NCBI RefSeq assembly: GCF_001422485.1 | Contig: NZ_LMNF01000002.1 | Coordinates: forward strand, 631,949 to 695,948 | Source: Agreia sp. Leaf283 | GTDB taxonomy: Bacteria > Actinomycetota > Actinomycetes > Actinomycetales > Microbacteriaceae | Direction: 5' to 3' | Length of the DNA: 64,000 nucleotides | In this document: piece by piece, positions 9,109 to 17,450 of the stretch | How the letters are laid out: every line of letters begins with the position of its first letter | Numbering within the stretch: the stretch's first letter is position 1 | The notes under the pieces: generated by a model | What the model was told of the DNA's origin: nothing | What the model saw: the letters and a program-made list of their open reading frames with translations, nothing else | Databases searched by the model: none | Translations under genes and position numbers: made by a program

Positions 9109-9414
9109 TCACTGCCCGGGCGTCGGCCCGTCGACTCCGGCGGGCGTGTCGATGATGTCATCGAAATCGTCGTGCTTCGCGAGGTACGCAGAGACCATCG
9201 GGCAGCGCGAGACGATGCGCATCCCCTGCGTGCGGCAGTCGCCGAGGGCGTATTGGATCAGTTTCGTGGCCAGCCCCTGGCCGGCGTGCTTGGCGTCGAC
9301 CTCGGTGTGGAGAAAGACTCTTCGCGGCCCTGCGTCGCGATAGAAGCACCGACCGACGACCTCGCCGTCGATACTCAACTCGTAGCGATGGCCGGTATCC
9401 GCGATCTCGATCAT
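9109..9414 (-). CDS. GNAT-type N-acetyltransferase (YidJ-like, Acetyltransf_CG)
   Basis: 101 residues. The order YELSIDGEVVGRCFYRD, FLHTEVDAKHAGQGLATKLIQYAL (the Q/RxxGxG/A acetyl-CoA motif is HAGQGLA), then RIVSRCPMVSAYLAKH matches the short single-domain Acetyltransf_CG group. Its natural acceptor is unknown. The start is the ATG at 9414 (MIEIADTG); the open frame extends 12 codons further without a better ribosome-binding site. Confidence 0.85.
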   Translation of the reverse strand: MIEIADTGHRYELSIDGEVVGRCFYRDAGPRRVFLHTEVDAKHAGQGLATKLIQYALGDCRTQGMRIVSRCPMVSAYLAKHDDFDDIIDTPAGVDGPTPGQ

Positions 9415-9528
9415 GGTCTCTATTCTGCGCCGTATCCGCGACTCGCACACCTCTATGGTGAATCGCTGAGAGTCGACTGCTAAGCTGTGACGAAGTTATC
9501 GATTCGTTACATGAAGGCAGAAGGCGAG

Positions 9529-9699
9529 GTGAGAGCACTGTTCACACGATTGACAACGGAGATCACTCCCGTCAGCACGACGTTGGCCGACACAGGCGTG
9601 GCGTTTGTTCCCATGCTCATCGCCGCGGCCGTCGTGCTCGTCGTCATCGGTGTCGCCGTCGTGCTCGTGCGCATGCGCCTCGCCCGAGTCGAACGCTGA
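9529..9699 (+). CDS. Small protein with C-terminal LADTG-type cell-wall sorting signal
   Basis: 56 residues from the GTG at 9529 (AAGGCGAG just before it); longer starts at 9511 (ATG) and 9487 (GTG) have no ribosome-binding site. The C-terminal 38 residues are a complete sorting signal: LADTG, a hydrophobic run (FVPMLIAAAVVLVVIGVAVVLV) and a basic tail RMRLARVER. LAXTG is the motif favoured by class E sortases of actinobacteria. No signal peptide or exported domain precedes it, so it may be the remnant of a surface protein or a tiny tail-anchored protein. Confidence 0.5.
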   Translation: MRALFTRLTTEITPVSTTLADTGVAFVPMLIAAAVVLVVIGVAVVLVRMRLARVER

Positions 9700-9730
9700 A
9701 TCCGCGCCGCTGACCTGAGCAGAACCGCCG

Positions 9731-11005
9731 CTACAGCGACTCGTCCGTGACCGGCGCGTGCTCTTCGACAGGACCGTCGTCGGCGTGAAGGTCGGCATTG
9801 CGCTGCCACTGGCTCATGAGCCCGTCGACAGCCTCGTGGAACCTGCGGGTCGTGGCACCGGGCGTCGTGTCTCCGAAATAGCGCTCGACCCAGAAGGCGA
9901 GACGCGCCTCCGCCTCGGGGTCGTGCTCCAAGGCGTCGATCCGGGCCACGATGTCGGCGGACTCGTCGGCGTCGAGCCACTCGGCTTCGAACAGGTACCC
10001 GCTCGAATCGATCTCGGCCAACGCGTTCGCCGGCCTGGTGACGAAGAGCGGCTTTCCACTGGCGAGACGGTCGTAGACCATTGCCGAGATGTCGACGATC
10101 GCCATGTCGGCGGCCGCGAGCTGCCAGCCGAGTTGGGGTCCATCGTCGAAGACGTGCTGCGCTCTCGGATCTGCGGCATTGGCCTGGGCGATCATCTTGA
10201 TGATCTGCTGGTTCGCCGCGGCGTAGCCCGGGTCGACGACGCCACTCCGCGGATGCGGCCGGTAGATCACCCTGTGCTGTCCCGTCGCGAGCAACTGCGA
10301 GACCAAGGTGACCCCGTGGGTCGCGATCGAGCCGTAGGCAGCCGACGGCCTGTCGCCCTCCCACGTCGGCGCGTACAGCACCACGCGTCGTTCATCTGGC
10401 GTGTACGGCACCGGACCCGAGTAGTGGTCGGCCTGCGGCCGTCCGATGCGGATGGCCCGCTTGTCGAAGTCGTAGTCCCACAGAACACGGTTCAGCCGAG
10501 TGACGGCCGCCTCGCCCGCGACGAGGCTGTAGTCGTAGGCCTTGAACTGGTTCGTGGTCATGTACATCTTGTCGCTCTCACCGTGGTTGATGAAAACGTG
10601 CCAGCGGCGCCCGTAGCGCATCATCTGGAAGTTGCGAGCGTTCTGATTCACATAGAAGACGATCTTGAGCGGCTGCTCCTCGATCATCTTCTCGAGGTCG
10701 ATGACCTTGCGCACGTACGCCACGGGAACGGGCGACTCGTCGAGCAGCGCGTTCATGGCCGACGGGCTGCGACTGAGAATGACGACAGGCCACGTCTTCG
10801 CGAGCTCGGCGAGTGGTTCGTACCACTGGCGCAGCTGGTAGAGGTTCACGTCGCCGTCGGCGAAGTACACGGCGATCTCGAAGGTCCCCGGTGCGAAAGG
10901 AAGCCGACCCGCGAGCTTATGGGCCAGTTCGCCCCGCGTGCGTCGCGACTTCAGGAGGTCGAGTCCGACCTTGAGACCGAGTCTGGCGTCACGAAGAATT
11001 CCCAC
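9731..11005 (-). CDS. CDP-glycerol glycerophosphotransferase family protein
   Basis: 424 residues from a GTG start. HVFINHGESDKMYMTTNQFKAYDYSLVAG, VVLYAPTWEG, VIYRPHPRSG and MAIVDISAMVYDRLASGKPLF are the signature blocks of TagB/TagF-type transferases, with the HG and PHP histidines in place. The family adds glycerol- or polyol-phosphate units to teichoic-acid-like polymers at the inner face of the membrane. No membrane segment is seen, as expected. The nearby glycosyltransferase operon (11.1-13.9 kb) supports a role in cell-wall glycopolymer synthesis. A hairpin separates it from that operon. Confidence 0.85.
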   Translation of the reverse strand: MGILRDARLGLKVGLDLLKSRRTRGELAHKLAGRLPFAPGTFEIAVYFADGDVNLYQLRQWYEPLAELAKTWPVVILSRSPSAMNALLDESPVPVAYVRKVIDLEKMIEEQPLKIVFYVNQNARNFQMMRYGRRWHVFINHGESDKMYMTTNQFKAYDYSLVAGEAAVTRLNRVLWDYDFDKRAIRIGRPQADHYSGPVPYTPDERRVVLYAPTWEGDRPSAAYGSIATHGVTLVSQLLATGQHRVIYRPHPRSGVVDPGYAAANQQIIKMIAQANAADPRAQHVFDDGPQLGWQLAAADMAIVDISAMVYDRLASGKPLFVTRPANALAEIDSSGYLFEAEWLDADESADIVARIDALEHDPEAEARLAFWVERYFGDTTPGATTRRFHEAVDGLMSQWQRNADLHADDGPVEEHAPVTDESL

Positions 11006-11032
11006 GATTCAAGGGTACTCAGCGTCTGCTAA

Positions 11033-11051
11033 GGCCCCCGACCGGGGGGCC
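11033..11051 (-). terminator. GC-rich hairpin after the glycosyltransferase operon
   Basis: Stem GGCCCCC (11033-11039) with GGGGGCC (11045-11051), 55 bp past the stop of the GT2 gene and just upstream of the CDP-glycerol transferase start. No clear U-run follows, so termination is inferred from position and stem strength. Confidence 0.45.
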
Positions 11052-11105
11052 GTTCCGGTAGCCAATCGTGATCAAGACGCCGAGGCTCGGCCGGCGCGAC
11101 GGCGA

Positions 11106-11951
11106 CTAGACGATCGGCGGCCGGCCGGCCATGGTCATCCGGAGCACCGTGCGCCACCGCATGGGCCGACGTTCGCCGGAGTCCTCCCGCCACCCGGCCA
11201 TCCAGCCGCCGAACCAGGCGCGCAGCTGGGCGGGCCGCCGCGCCCAGCGCAGAATCTGGATGCCGGTCCACGAGCCCACATAGATCGGCACGAGAACCGC
11301 AGGCAGATTGCGTTTGGCGAGCCACACGCGGTTGCGCGCGTTGAGCCGGAAATAGTAGGAGTGCCTGGTGGGCTCGATCGCGGGGTGGTTCGCCACCAGG
11401 TCGCCCGCGTACCAGGTCACGAGTCCCTCGTTCCAGACACGCCAGGCGAGCTCGATGCCCTCGTGGGCGTAGAAGAACGGGGCCGCCCATCCCCCGGTGG
11501 CGTCGAACACCGCACGGGGCAGCAACACGGCCCCCTCCCAGACGGAGAAGACGGGCGACGACACCCTCGGGTCGCCCTTGCGGATGCGCGGGGTCCAGCG
11601 TCGAGGGTTCGTGACGCCCGTCGGGTCGACGACCCGGGGCTGCACCAGTCCGATGCGCGGATCGCTGCGGATCAGCTCGATCGCGTCGATCAGGAAGGTG
11701 GGCGACGGGATGCTCGCGTCGTCGTCGAGGAAGAAGATGAACTCGCCGGCGACCTGGCCGACGCCGGCGTTCCGGCCCGCCGGGATGCCGACGTTCTCGG
11801 GCAGCGCGAACGCCGCAACCCCCTCGGGCAAGCCGGTGGGCACCCATCCGTTTCCCACGCACACCACATCGAGGGTCACGCCCGTCTGGGCCAGGATCGA
11901 CTCGAGCCCGCGGCGCAGATCGTCGGGCCGTGTGCCCTGGGTGAGCACCAC
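11106..11951 (-). CDS. Family 2 glycosyltransferase
   Basis: About 281 residues. VCVGNGW, LPENVGIPAGRNAGV, EFIFFLDDDASIPSP (the DDD metal/nucleotide motif) and FFYAHEGIELAWRV (ED-like acceptor site) mark a rhamnosyl/galactofuranosyl-type GT2. The start is unresolved: the first normal start codon is GTG at 11951, but it falls within the first beta-strand (ATVGVVVLTQG). An ATA at 11984 overlaps the stop of the preceding gene (ATAG) and would restore the strand. It is the last gene of the 13.9-11.1 kb operon and likely builds a cell-envelope polysaccharide. Confidence 0.75.
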   Translation of the reverse strand: MVLTQGTRPDDLRRGLESILAQTGVTLDVVCVGNGWVPTGLPEGVAAFALPENVGIPAGRNAGVGQVAGEFIFFLDDDASIPSPTFLIDAIELIRSDPRIGLVQPRVVDPTGVTNPRRWTPRIRKGDPRVSSPVFSVWEGAVLLPRAVFDATGGWAAPFFYAHEGIELAWRVWNEGLVTWYAGDLVANHPAIEPTRHSYYFRLNARNRVWLAKRNLPAVLVPIYVGSWTGIQILRWARRPAQLRAWFGGWMAGWREDSGERRPMRWRTVLRMTMAGRPPIV

Positions 11952-11980
11952 GACTCCGACCGTGGCGCGAGCGTCGTCGG

Positions 11981-12790
11981 CTATGAGCGCACCCGCTTCG
12001 ACGCCATGATCGCGACGAAATGTCCGATGAGCGCCAGCACGGCGAGGGGCAGAAGCGCGCTGAGCAGGATGCGGTCGGCGAGCGGCCCGCCGATGAAGAG
12101 CCCGAGAACGGCGAAGGCGAACGCGAGCATCGTCAGCTCGACGGAGTGGTACAGCCGGTGGAACGGCACGAATCGGGCGAGCCTGCGCAGACGGGCCACG
12201 AGGCGCTGCGAGGGCTCGGACTCGCCCTGCTTGTCGGCGAGCTTGCTGAGCCCGGCATTCGCGCGCGCCACATGCACCATGTCGTTCAGGGCCTTGTTCA
12301 GCACGATCACGAGGGCCAGGGCGAACCCGAGGGTCGTCCAGAGATAGTCGGCCGGAGCGTCGAAGGGGAAGCCGGCTGCGCGGATGCCGAGGGCGATAGG
12401 GATCAGGGACTCGGTCGTGTAGTGACCGACCTTGTCGAGGAAGACCCCGGCGGGCGACGACGTTCCCCGCCACCGCGCGACCTCGCCGTCGCAGCAGTCG
12501 ACGAGCATCTGCAGCTGGCCGAGCACAAGGGCGAGTGAGGCACCGCCGATGCCGGGAATCAGCAGCGCGGCCGCGGTCGACCAGCCGACGAGGATCATCA
12601 GGCCGGTGACGCCGTTGGCGGAGATCGACGTCTTGAGAAGGAGCCAGGTGAGGTAGGGAGAGATGTTGCGCAGATAGAGCGACGCGGTCCAGTGCTCGGC
12701 GTTGCGGCGTCCCCGGACCTCGGGGGGCTGGGCGACCGCACGCAGCTCGGCGATCGAGGACGGTCGTCCTCGCGAAGACGTGGGTGACAC
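11981..12790 (-). CDS. CDP-alcohol phosphatidyltransferase family membrane protein
   Basis: 269 residues, GTG start at 12790 with GGAAGG six bases upstream, 2 bp after the previous stop. DCCDGEVARWRGTSSPAGVFLDKVGH is the CDP-alcohol transferase motif (D-G-x2-A-R ... G-x3-D-x3-D), but the last Asp is His here. Several membrane helices follow (TTLGFALALVIVL, LTMLAFAFAVLGLFIGG). Family enzymes displace CMP from a CDP-alcohol to make phosphodiester lipids or envelope precursors. Together with two GT2 genes this points to a lipid- or polyol-phosphate-linked glycan. Confidence 0.82.
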   Translation of the reverse strand: MSPTSSRGRPSSIAELRAVAQPPEVRGRRNAEHWTASLYLRNISPYLTWLLLKTSISANGVTGLMILVGWSTAAALLIPGIGGASLALVLGQLQMLVDCCDGEVARWRGTSSPAGVFLDKVGHYTTESLIPIALGIRAAGFPFDAPADYLWTTLGFALALVIVLNKALNDMVHVARANAGLSKLADKQGESEPSQRLVARLRRLARFVPFHRLYHSVELTMLAFAFAVLGLFIGGPLADRILLSALLPLAVLALIGHFVAIMASKRVRS

Positions 12791-12792
12791 GG

Positions 12793-13860
12793 TTACCTTC
12801 CGGTGTGCGCGGTGATGTTGCTCGTGAGCTTCAGGAACCCCAGGATGAAGCCCGTTCCCCAACTGAAGTGAATGCACGGCAAGACTACGAGAAACCAGGC
12901 ACCCGTGCGAAAACCGCGGCGCGCGGTCACGCCGATCGAGGCCACGATCACGAGGAGCAGGTAGAGGATCGGAAAGACGAACAGGGCGGTGAAGATCCAT
13001 GAGATCACCAGCGCCGCCCCCTGGGCATTGCCGACGAGCCCGAAGTAGCCGAAGCATCCGAGCAGCAGGCCGAGCACGACCGAGAGCACGGCGACGGGCG
13101 GCACGAAGTACTTGAGCGCGTTCGAGCTGAAGAAGCGCCGTGCGAGGTCGCCGCGCCAGAGCCCGGTGGAGAAGAACTGCCGGGCGAGCTTCTCGGGCGT
13201 CGGACGCGGACGGTAGATGACGGTGAGCTTCGGAGTGAACCAGACGACTCCCCCGGCCTCGCGCAGGCGCCGGTTCAGTTCCCAGTCCTGGCCGCGGCGG
13301 ATCTCCTCGTTGAACAGGCCCACGCGCTGGATCCATTCGCGGCGGAACACCCCGAGGTACACGGTCTCTGCCGGGCCCTCGGCGCCTCCGAGGTGGTGCT
13401 GACCTCCGCCGAGACCGATCGCGGAGCCGTACGCCGTGGCGACCGCGTTCTCGAACGGCGTCGTGCCCTCGGCCTGCATGATTCCGCCGACGTTCGCCGC
13501 GTTCGTTCTCGCCATCGTCTCGACCGCGATGCGCGTGTAGTCGGTGGGGAGAACGGAGTGGGCGTCGACCCGCACCACGATCGGGTTCTGAGAGGCGTTG
13601 ATCGCCACGTTCAGCCCGCTCGGCGTCGAGCCGGTGGGGTTGTCGATGACCTGGATGCGCGGGTCGACCCGGGAGAGCCGCTCCACCAGTTCTGTGGTGC
13701 CGTCGATGCTCGGTCCGAGGGCGACGATCACATCGAAGGGCCCGCGGTAGTCCTGCGCGAGCAGGCTGTCGATAGCGGCCTCGACATGGGTCACCTCGTT
13801 GAGCACCGGCATGACGTAGGAGACGCCGGGCAGGGAGCTCGCGGGGGTGTTCGGGGTCAT
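12793..13860 (-). CDS. Family 2 glycosyltransferase, ExoA-like, with C-terminal membrane helices
   Basis: 355 residues from ATG at 13860. The N-terminal catalytic domain shows VSYVMPVLNEVTHVEAAIDSLL, VIVALGPSIDGT, VRVDAHS (DxD-like) and IRRGQDWELNRRLREAGG (ED and QxxRW-like). Three to four C-terminal helices (VAVLSVVLGLLLG, ALVISWIFTALFVF, LYLLLVIVASIGV) anchor it, as in succinoglycan ExoA-type enzymes. It is the first gene of a tight three-gene operon. The acceptor and sugar are unknown. Confidence 0.87.
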   Translation of the reverse strand: MTPNTPASSLPGVSYVMPVLNEVTHVEAAIDSLLAQDYRGPFDVIVALGPSIDGTTELVERLSRVDPRIQVIDNPTGSTPSGLNVAINASQNPIVVRVDAHSVLPTDYTRIAVETMARTNAANVGGIMQAEGTTPFENAVATAYGSAIGLGGGQHHLGGAEGPAETVYLGVFRREWIQRVGLFNEEIRRGQDWELNRRLREAGGVVWFTPKLTVIYRPRPTPEKLARQFFSTGLWRGDLARRFFSSNALKYFVPPVAVLSVVLGLLLGCFGYFGLVGNAQGAALVISWIFTALFVFPILYLLLVIVASIGVTARRGFRTGAWFLVVLPCIHFSWGTGFILGFLKLTSNITAHTGR

Positions 13861-13989
13861 GGCATCCACTCGTTGTGTTCGGGTGCCGTGTCGCACGCGG
13901 GATTCGATACTGCTGCGCCGACGCTGGCCGATAGAGCCTATCGCAGGGGCGTCTCGAGGCATCGATCGTTCGCCACGTGGAGCACGCAA

Positions 13990-14023
13990 CGATCCCCGGG
14001 CGGCCGAGGCCGTCCGGGGATCG
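13990..14023 (-). terminator. Hairpin terminator downstream of the HtrA gene
   Basis: Perfect stem CGATCCCCGG (13990-13999) with CCGGGGATCG (14014-14023) and further CGGCC/GGCCG pairing inside. It starts 17 bp past the stop of the protease gene. No U-run follows. Confidence 0.6.
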
Positions 14024-14039
14024 TGTGTCGCTCGACGCG

Positions 14040-15854
14040 CTACTGGGTCAGCTCTCCCAGAGTCACGTCGATGTCCTGGGTCTTGCCGTCGCGGTAGACG
14101 GTGAGCTTGGCATCGGATCCGGCGGCGAGGCTGCGCACCTGCGCCGTGAGATCGGTGGCGCTGGCCACGGCGATGCCGTTGAACGCGGTGATGACGTCAC
14201 CGGCCTTGATACCGGCCTTCTCCGCCGCTCCGCCCGACGAGACCTCTTTCACGAGGGCCCCGGCGGTGACGCTCGCAAGCGCCTGGTCCGCGCTGGCGTC
14301 GCCGACGGAGGCTCCGAGAAGCCCGTGGCTTCCTGATCCATCCTTGATGATCTCCTCCGCGATGCGCTGCGCGAGCGAGGCGGGAATGGAGAAGCCCACG
14401 CCGATCGAGCCGGACTGGCTGTCGGCGCTCGTGGAACCGGCGCTCGCGATGGCCACGTTGATTCCGATGAGCTCGCCCTTGTCGTTCAGCAGCGCGCCGC
14501 CGGAGTTGCCGGGATTGATCGCGGCATCGGTCTGGATGACCGCCAGGGAGATGCTCGACGTGGCCTGAGCCTGGCCCTGCGACTGCGAGCCGTCCTGGCC
14601 CGGGATGTCGAAGTTCCAGAAGTCGTACGGGTTGTCCTGCGAGCCGTCTCCGGAATCACCGTTGCCGTCGGGGGTCGTCTCGTCGGTGTTGTCGCCCTTC
14701 GGGGCGGCCGAGGAGGCGACGGTGATCGCGCGGTTGAGGGCGCTGACGATTCCGGTGGTGACCGTGCCGGACAGGCCGAGCGGGGCACCGATGGCCACCA
14801 CGGAGTCGCCGACGTTCAGCTTGGTCGAGTCGCCCCAGGTGATCGGGGTGAGGTCGCTGGCCTTGTCGAGCTTGATGACCGCGAGGTCGGCAACAGGATC
14901 GGTGCCGACGAGCGTGCCGGTGAAGAGCCGTCCGTCGTTGGTCGTGACCTGGATGGTGGGGGTGGCGGTCGCGCCATCGAGGGTGACGACGTGGGTGTTG
15001 GTGAGGATGTAGCCGTCGTCGGACAGGATGACACCCGAACCGGTGCCGCCCGACGACCCGTCGTTGACCGAGATCGTCACGACCGACGGAGACGCCTTGG
15101 CGGCCACGGCGGTTGCAAGCGAGGCGTCGTCGGCATTGTTGACCGTGATGGTCTGCGGACCGGTGGCCGTGGTGCTGCTGGACTGCTGGTTCTGGCTGAT
15201 CACCCACGCGCTGATTCCTGCGCCGGATCCACCGCCCACGAGAGCGGCGATGGCCAGTGCGGCGATGAGCACGGGGCCTCCGCGCCGCTTCGGGGCGCGC
15301 GAACCCGCGGTGTCGCCGCCGGCGACGGGGGGCTGCTGCGGCGGCTGTCCGAAGGCGCCGTTGCCGTAGTTGCCCTGGGCCGGGGCCGGGGCCGGGGCGT
15401 AGGCAAGCGTCGGCTGCGTCTGGTGGGGCTGCGGCTGAGTCGGGGCGGCCGGCTGGTGCGGTGCCGGGGCCTGCGAGTAAGCCGGGTTGTACGGCTGAGG
15501 TGCGGTCGGCTGCGTCGCGGTCGGCTGAGGCGCGGCGGACGGCTGGGCGACGATGGGCTGAGGTGCGGCCGGCTGCGGTGCCGTCGGCTGGACGGCGGTC
15601 GGCTGAGGTGCGGTCGGCTGCTCTGCCTGCGGGGTGGTCTGCTGCCGCTCGGGAACCTGCGGGGTGCGAGGTTCGTTGGTGGCCTCGGGGGCGGATGTCG
15701 TGGGCGGGGTCTCTGCGGAGACGCCGGGTGCGTAGTGGGGGAAGGCGGGGGCGTTCTGGCTGGCGGCGGGGCTCGAACCGGTGTTCGTGGTGTCGTCGCG
15801 GTCAATGCCCTCGGCTGCCGCCGGGTTGATCGGGTTGTCGGTGTTCTCAGACAA
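14040..15854 (-). CDS. HtrA/DegP-like serine protease (S1C) with PDZ domain
   Basis: 604 residues. The cytoplasmic N-terminus (1-190) is rich in Pro/Gln/Thr/Ala with many PQPTA repeats. One membrane helix (193-220) precedes an extracytoplasmic trypsin-like domain with H288 (NTHVV), D323 (VADLAV) and S451 (NPGNSGG), then a PDZ domain (about 505-600). An acidic, Gly-rich insert (about 385-430) splits the protease domain. Such proteins degrade or chaperone misfolded envelope proteins. The start is TTG with an excellent GGAAGGAG six bases upstream, so the rare codon is convincing. Confidence 0.93.
   Translation of the reverse strand: MSENTDNPINPAAAEGIDRDDTTNTGSSPAASQNAPAFPHYAPGVSAETPPTTSAPEATNEPRTPQVPERQQTTPQAEQPTAPQPTAVQPTAPQPAAPQPIVAQPSAAPQPTATQPTAPQPYNPAYSQAPAPHQPAAPTQPQPHQTQPTLAYAPAPAPAQGNYGNGAFGQPPQQPPVAGGDTAGSRAPKRRGGPVLIAALAIAALVGGGSGAGISAWVISQNQQSSSTTATGPQTITVNNADDASLATAVAAKASPSVVTISVNDGSSGGTGSGVILSDDGYILTNTHVVTLDGATATPTIQVTTNDGRLFTGTLVGTDPVADLAVIKLDKASDLTPITWGDSTKLNVGDSVVAIGAPLGLSGTVTTGIVSALNRAITVASSAAPKGDNTDETTPDGNGDSGDGSQDNPYDFWNFDIPGQDGSQSQGQAQATSSISLAVIQTDAAINPGNSGGALLNDKGELIGINVAIASAGSTSADSQSGSIGVGFSIPASLAQRIAEEIIKDGSGSHGLLGASVGDASADQALASVTAGALVKEVSSGGAAEKAGIKAGDVITAFNGIAVASATDLTAQVRSLAAGSDAKLTVYRDGKTQDIDVTLGELTQ
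15411..15640. repeat. Short tandem repeats encoding PQPTA-type tail of HtrA
   Basis: Many imperfect copies of GCGGTCGGCTGAGGT-like units, 15-24 bp apart, inside the N-terminal coding part of the HtrA gene. They encode AVQPTAPQP and similar stretches; the copy number may vary between strains. Confidence 0.7.
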
Positions 15855-15993
15855 TGGGTGCTCCTTCCAAGCTCAGTAAGCATCGCCATCGAAGCTGGAC
15901 GTTGTCTATGCGTGGGCTGGAAACGAACTGCCGTATCGCTCGGGCGAAGCTTGGAGTTGGCAACCGCCGACGCTGGAACCGTATTCCGCGCCG

Positions 15994-16836
15994 TCAGCAC
16001 CCGGGAGATATGCGACGTCGACCGCAGTCGTCGGCGACGAGCACGGTCTTCGCCGCCTTGGCCGACGCGGTGATCGGCGGTGCCGTCGAGGGCACCGTGC
16101 CTGCCAGGGCTCGCCACTCACCACCGCCGATGCGGTACTCGGCCGCGTACAGGATCGTGAGCGTGATCGTGTAGTCGCCTGGCCGCTCGTAGACGTGGCT
16201 GGTCGCCGTCTCGGAGAACTCGGCAACGCCGAGCGAGGCCCACGAGGCTCCGCCCGTCACGCTCGTCGTCGACGTGCCGTCTCCGTGGTCCCACGTGAAC
16301 GAGACCGGGGTGAATCGAACCTCGGCCGGGCTCCCGAGCAGCGTCGTCGACACGACGCTCGGAGCCGCGTCGGCATAGAAGTTCGTCGGGAGCCCCACGA
16401 CCATCCAGCCGTTCGGCTCCATCCCCTGCCCGGCGGTCCCGGGAACCAGATGGGCGATCTCCCGAGTGGTCACGACCGGCGTTGTCGTCCTCGGGGTCTG
16501 CTCATCCGGGGTGACACGTCTCATCTCCGAGCACAGAACGACGTTCGTGGAGGCACAGGGCTCCTCCACAGCGCCGCCGTCGGAGCCCCCTGAGACCCCG
16601 GAGCCGCCCTCCGCGGAACCGTCGCCACCTCCATCGCCCGATCCCCCGCCGGAGTCGCTTCCCCCGCCCTCGGTGCTACCGAGCCCCACATCGACCCCAC
16701 CCCCGGAAACCGCCCCACACGCTCCGCTAAATTGCTCCGCCGCTGAACAAGCCGCGGCACTGGCTGAGGAGGTCGATACGGATACAGCGACAGTCGAAAG
16801 AATGATTCCAATCACCACTAGGTACGTCAGTCGCAA
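15994..16836 (-). CDS. Secreted PKD-like domain protein
   Basis: 280 residues. A signal peptide (MRLTYLVVIGIILSTVAV ... ASA) is followed by a Gly/Ser-rich linker (about residues 40-90) and a beta-rich C-terminal domain. The block FTWDHGDGTSTTSV ... HVYERPGDYTITLTI is a PKD-like Ig fold. No enzymatic motif is visible, so a structural or binding role at the surface is inferred. The start overlaps the end of the lipoprotein gene by 10 bp, so they form an operon. The start of the gene is visibly less GC-rich than the neighbours. Confidence 0.75.
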   Translation of the reverse strand: MRLTYLVVIGIILSTVAVSVSTSSASAAACSAAEQFSGACGAVSGGGVDVGLGSTEGGGSDSGGGSGDGGGDGSAEGGSGVSGGSDGGAVEEPCASTNVVLCSEMRRVTPDEQTPRTTTPVVTTREIAHLVPGTAGQGMEPNGWMVVGLPTNFYADAAPSVVSTTLLGSPAEVRFTPVSFTWDHGDGTSTTSVTGGASWASLGVAEFSETATSHVYERPGDYTITLTILYAAEYRIGGGEWRALAGTVPSTAPPITASAKAAKTVLVADDCGRRRISPGC

Positions 16837-17375
16837 AAGTCGTCACCTACCCAGAATTCTCTGACCGAAACCTTCAATGTCCCATCCGCCGATAAAGATG
16901 AGCTAACTGACCAAGGTGATCTCGTTGCGCGATCGGGCTTTACGAGGGAATTACCGCTCTTGTCAATCAGATCCGTGCCCGAGATGTCGTCACAGACGTA
17001 ATAGGAGATTTCAGTTGCCGAAGACCGCTGAACAGCTATCGAGTCAAACGCCGTGCTACCCACAAGTCGCCAACCTCGGCTCTCAAAGTCTTGCGCGTCG
17101 ACCATGAATTCCTCCAATGCATGTCCCGTCGCACTCGAATCCATTCGCTCAGTCCATTGGCCGCCATCGGCGAGCACGAGATCCCTAGCTCGCTGGAAGT
17201 TCTCGTAGGACGTCGTGGCTTGCTCCAACGTGAGACTTCGAGGGTCTGAGTTTTCCGGTGTCGGCGCGGTCGACGGTGCTGTGGAGTCAGTGATCTCCGT
17301 TCCGCATCCGGTGAGAAGCGTAAGCATCAACCCAATCACTGATGCGTTGCGCACAGTGTGTTTCTGACGGAACAT
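16827..17375 (-). CDS. Putative lipoprotein
   Basis: 182 residues. The N-terminus has basic residues, a hydrophobic core (VIGLMLTLL) and the lipobox LTGC, so the mature protein should be lipid-anchored outside the membrane. A Thr/Pro/Ser linker precedes a soluble domain with no recognised family. Its base composition is clearly lower in GC than the surrounding genes. It is first in the operon with the PKD-like protein; the two may work together at the envelope. Confidence 0.75.
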   Translation of the reverse strand: MFRQKHTVRNASVIGLMLTLLTGCGTEITDSTAPSTAPTPENSDPRSLTLEQATTSYENFQRARDLVLADGGQWTERMDSSATGHALEEFMVDAQDFESRGWRLVGSTAFDSIAVQRSSATEISYYVCDDISGTDLIDKSGNSLVKPDRATRSPWSVSSSLSADGTLKVSVREFWVGDDFCD

Positions 17376-17450
17376 GGGAACACCGTAGAGGATGTCGGCG
17401 CATGACGCGGAAAGTTATCCACATGGTGGCTGGCGGTAGGTTTGATCTTC

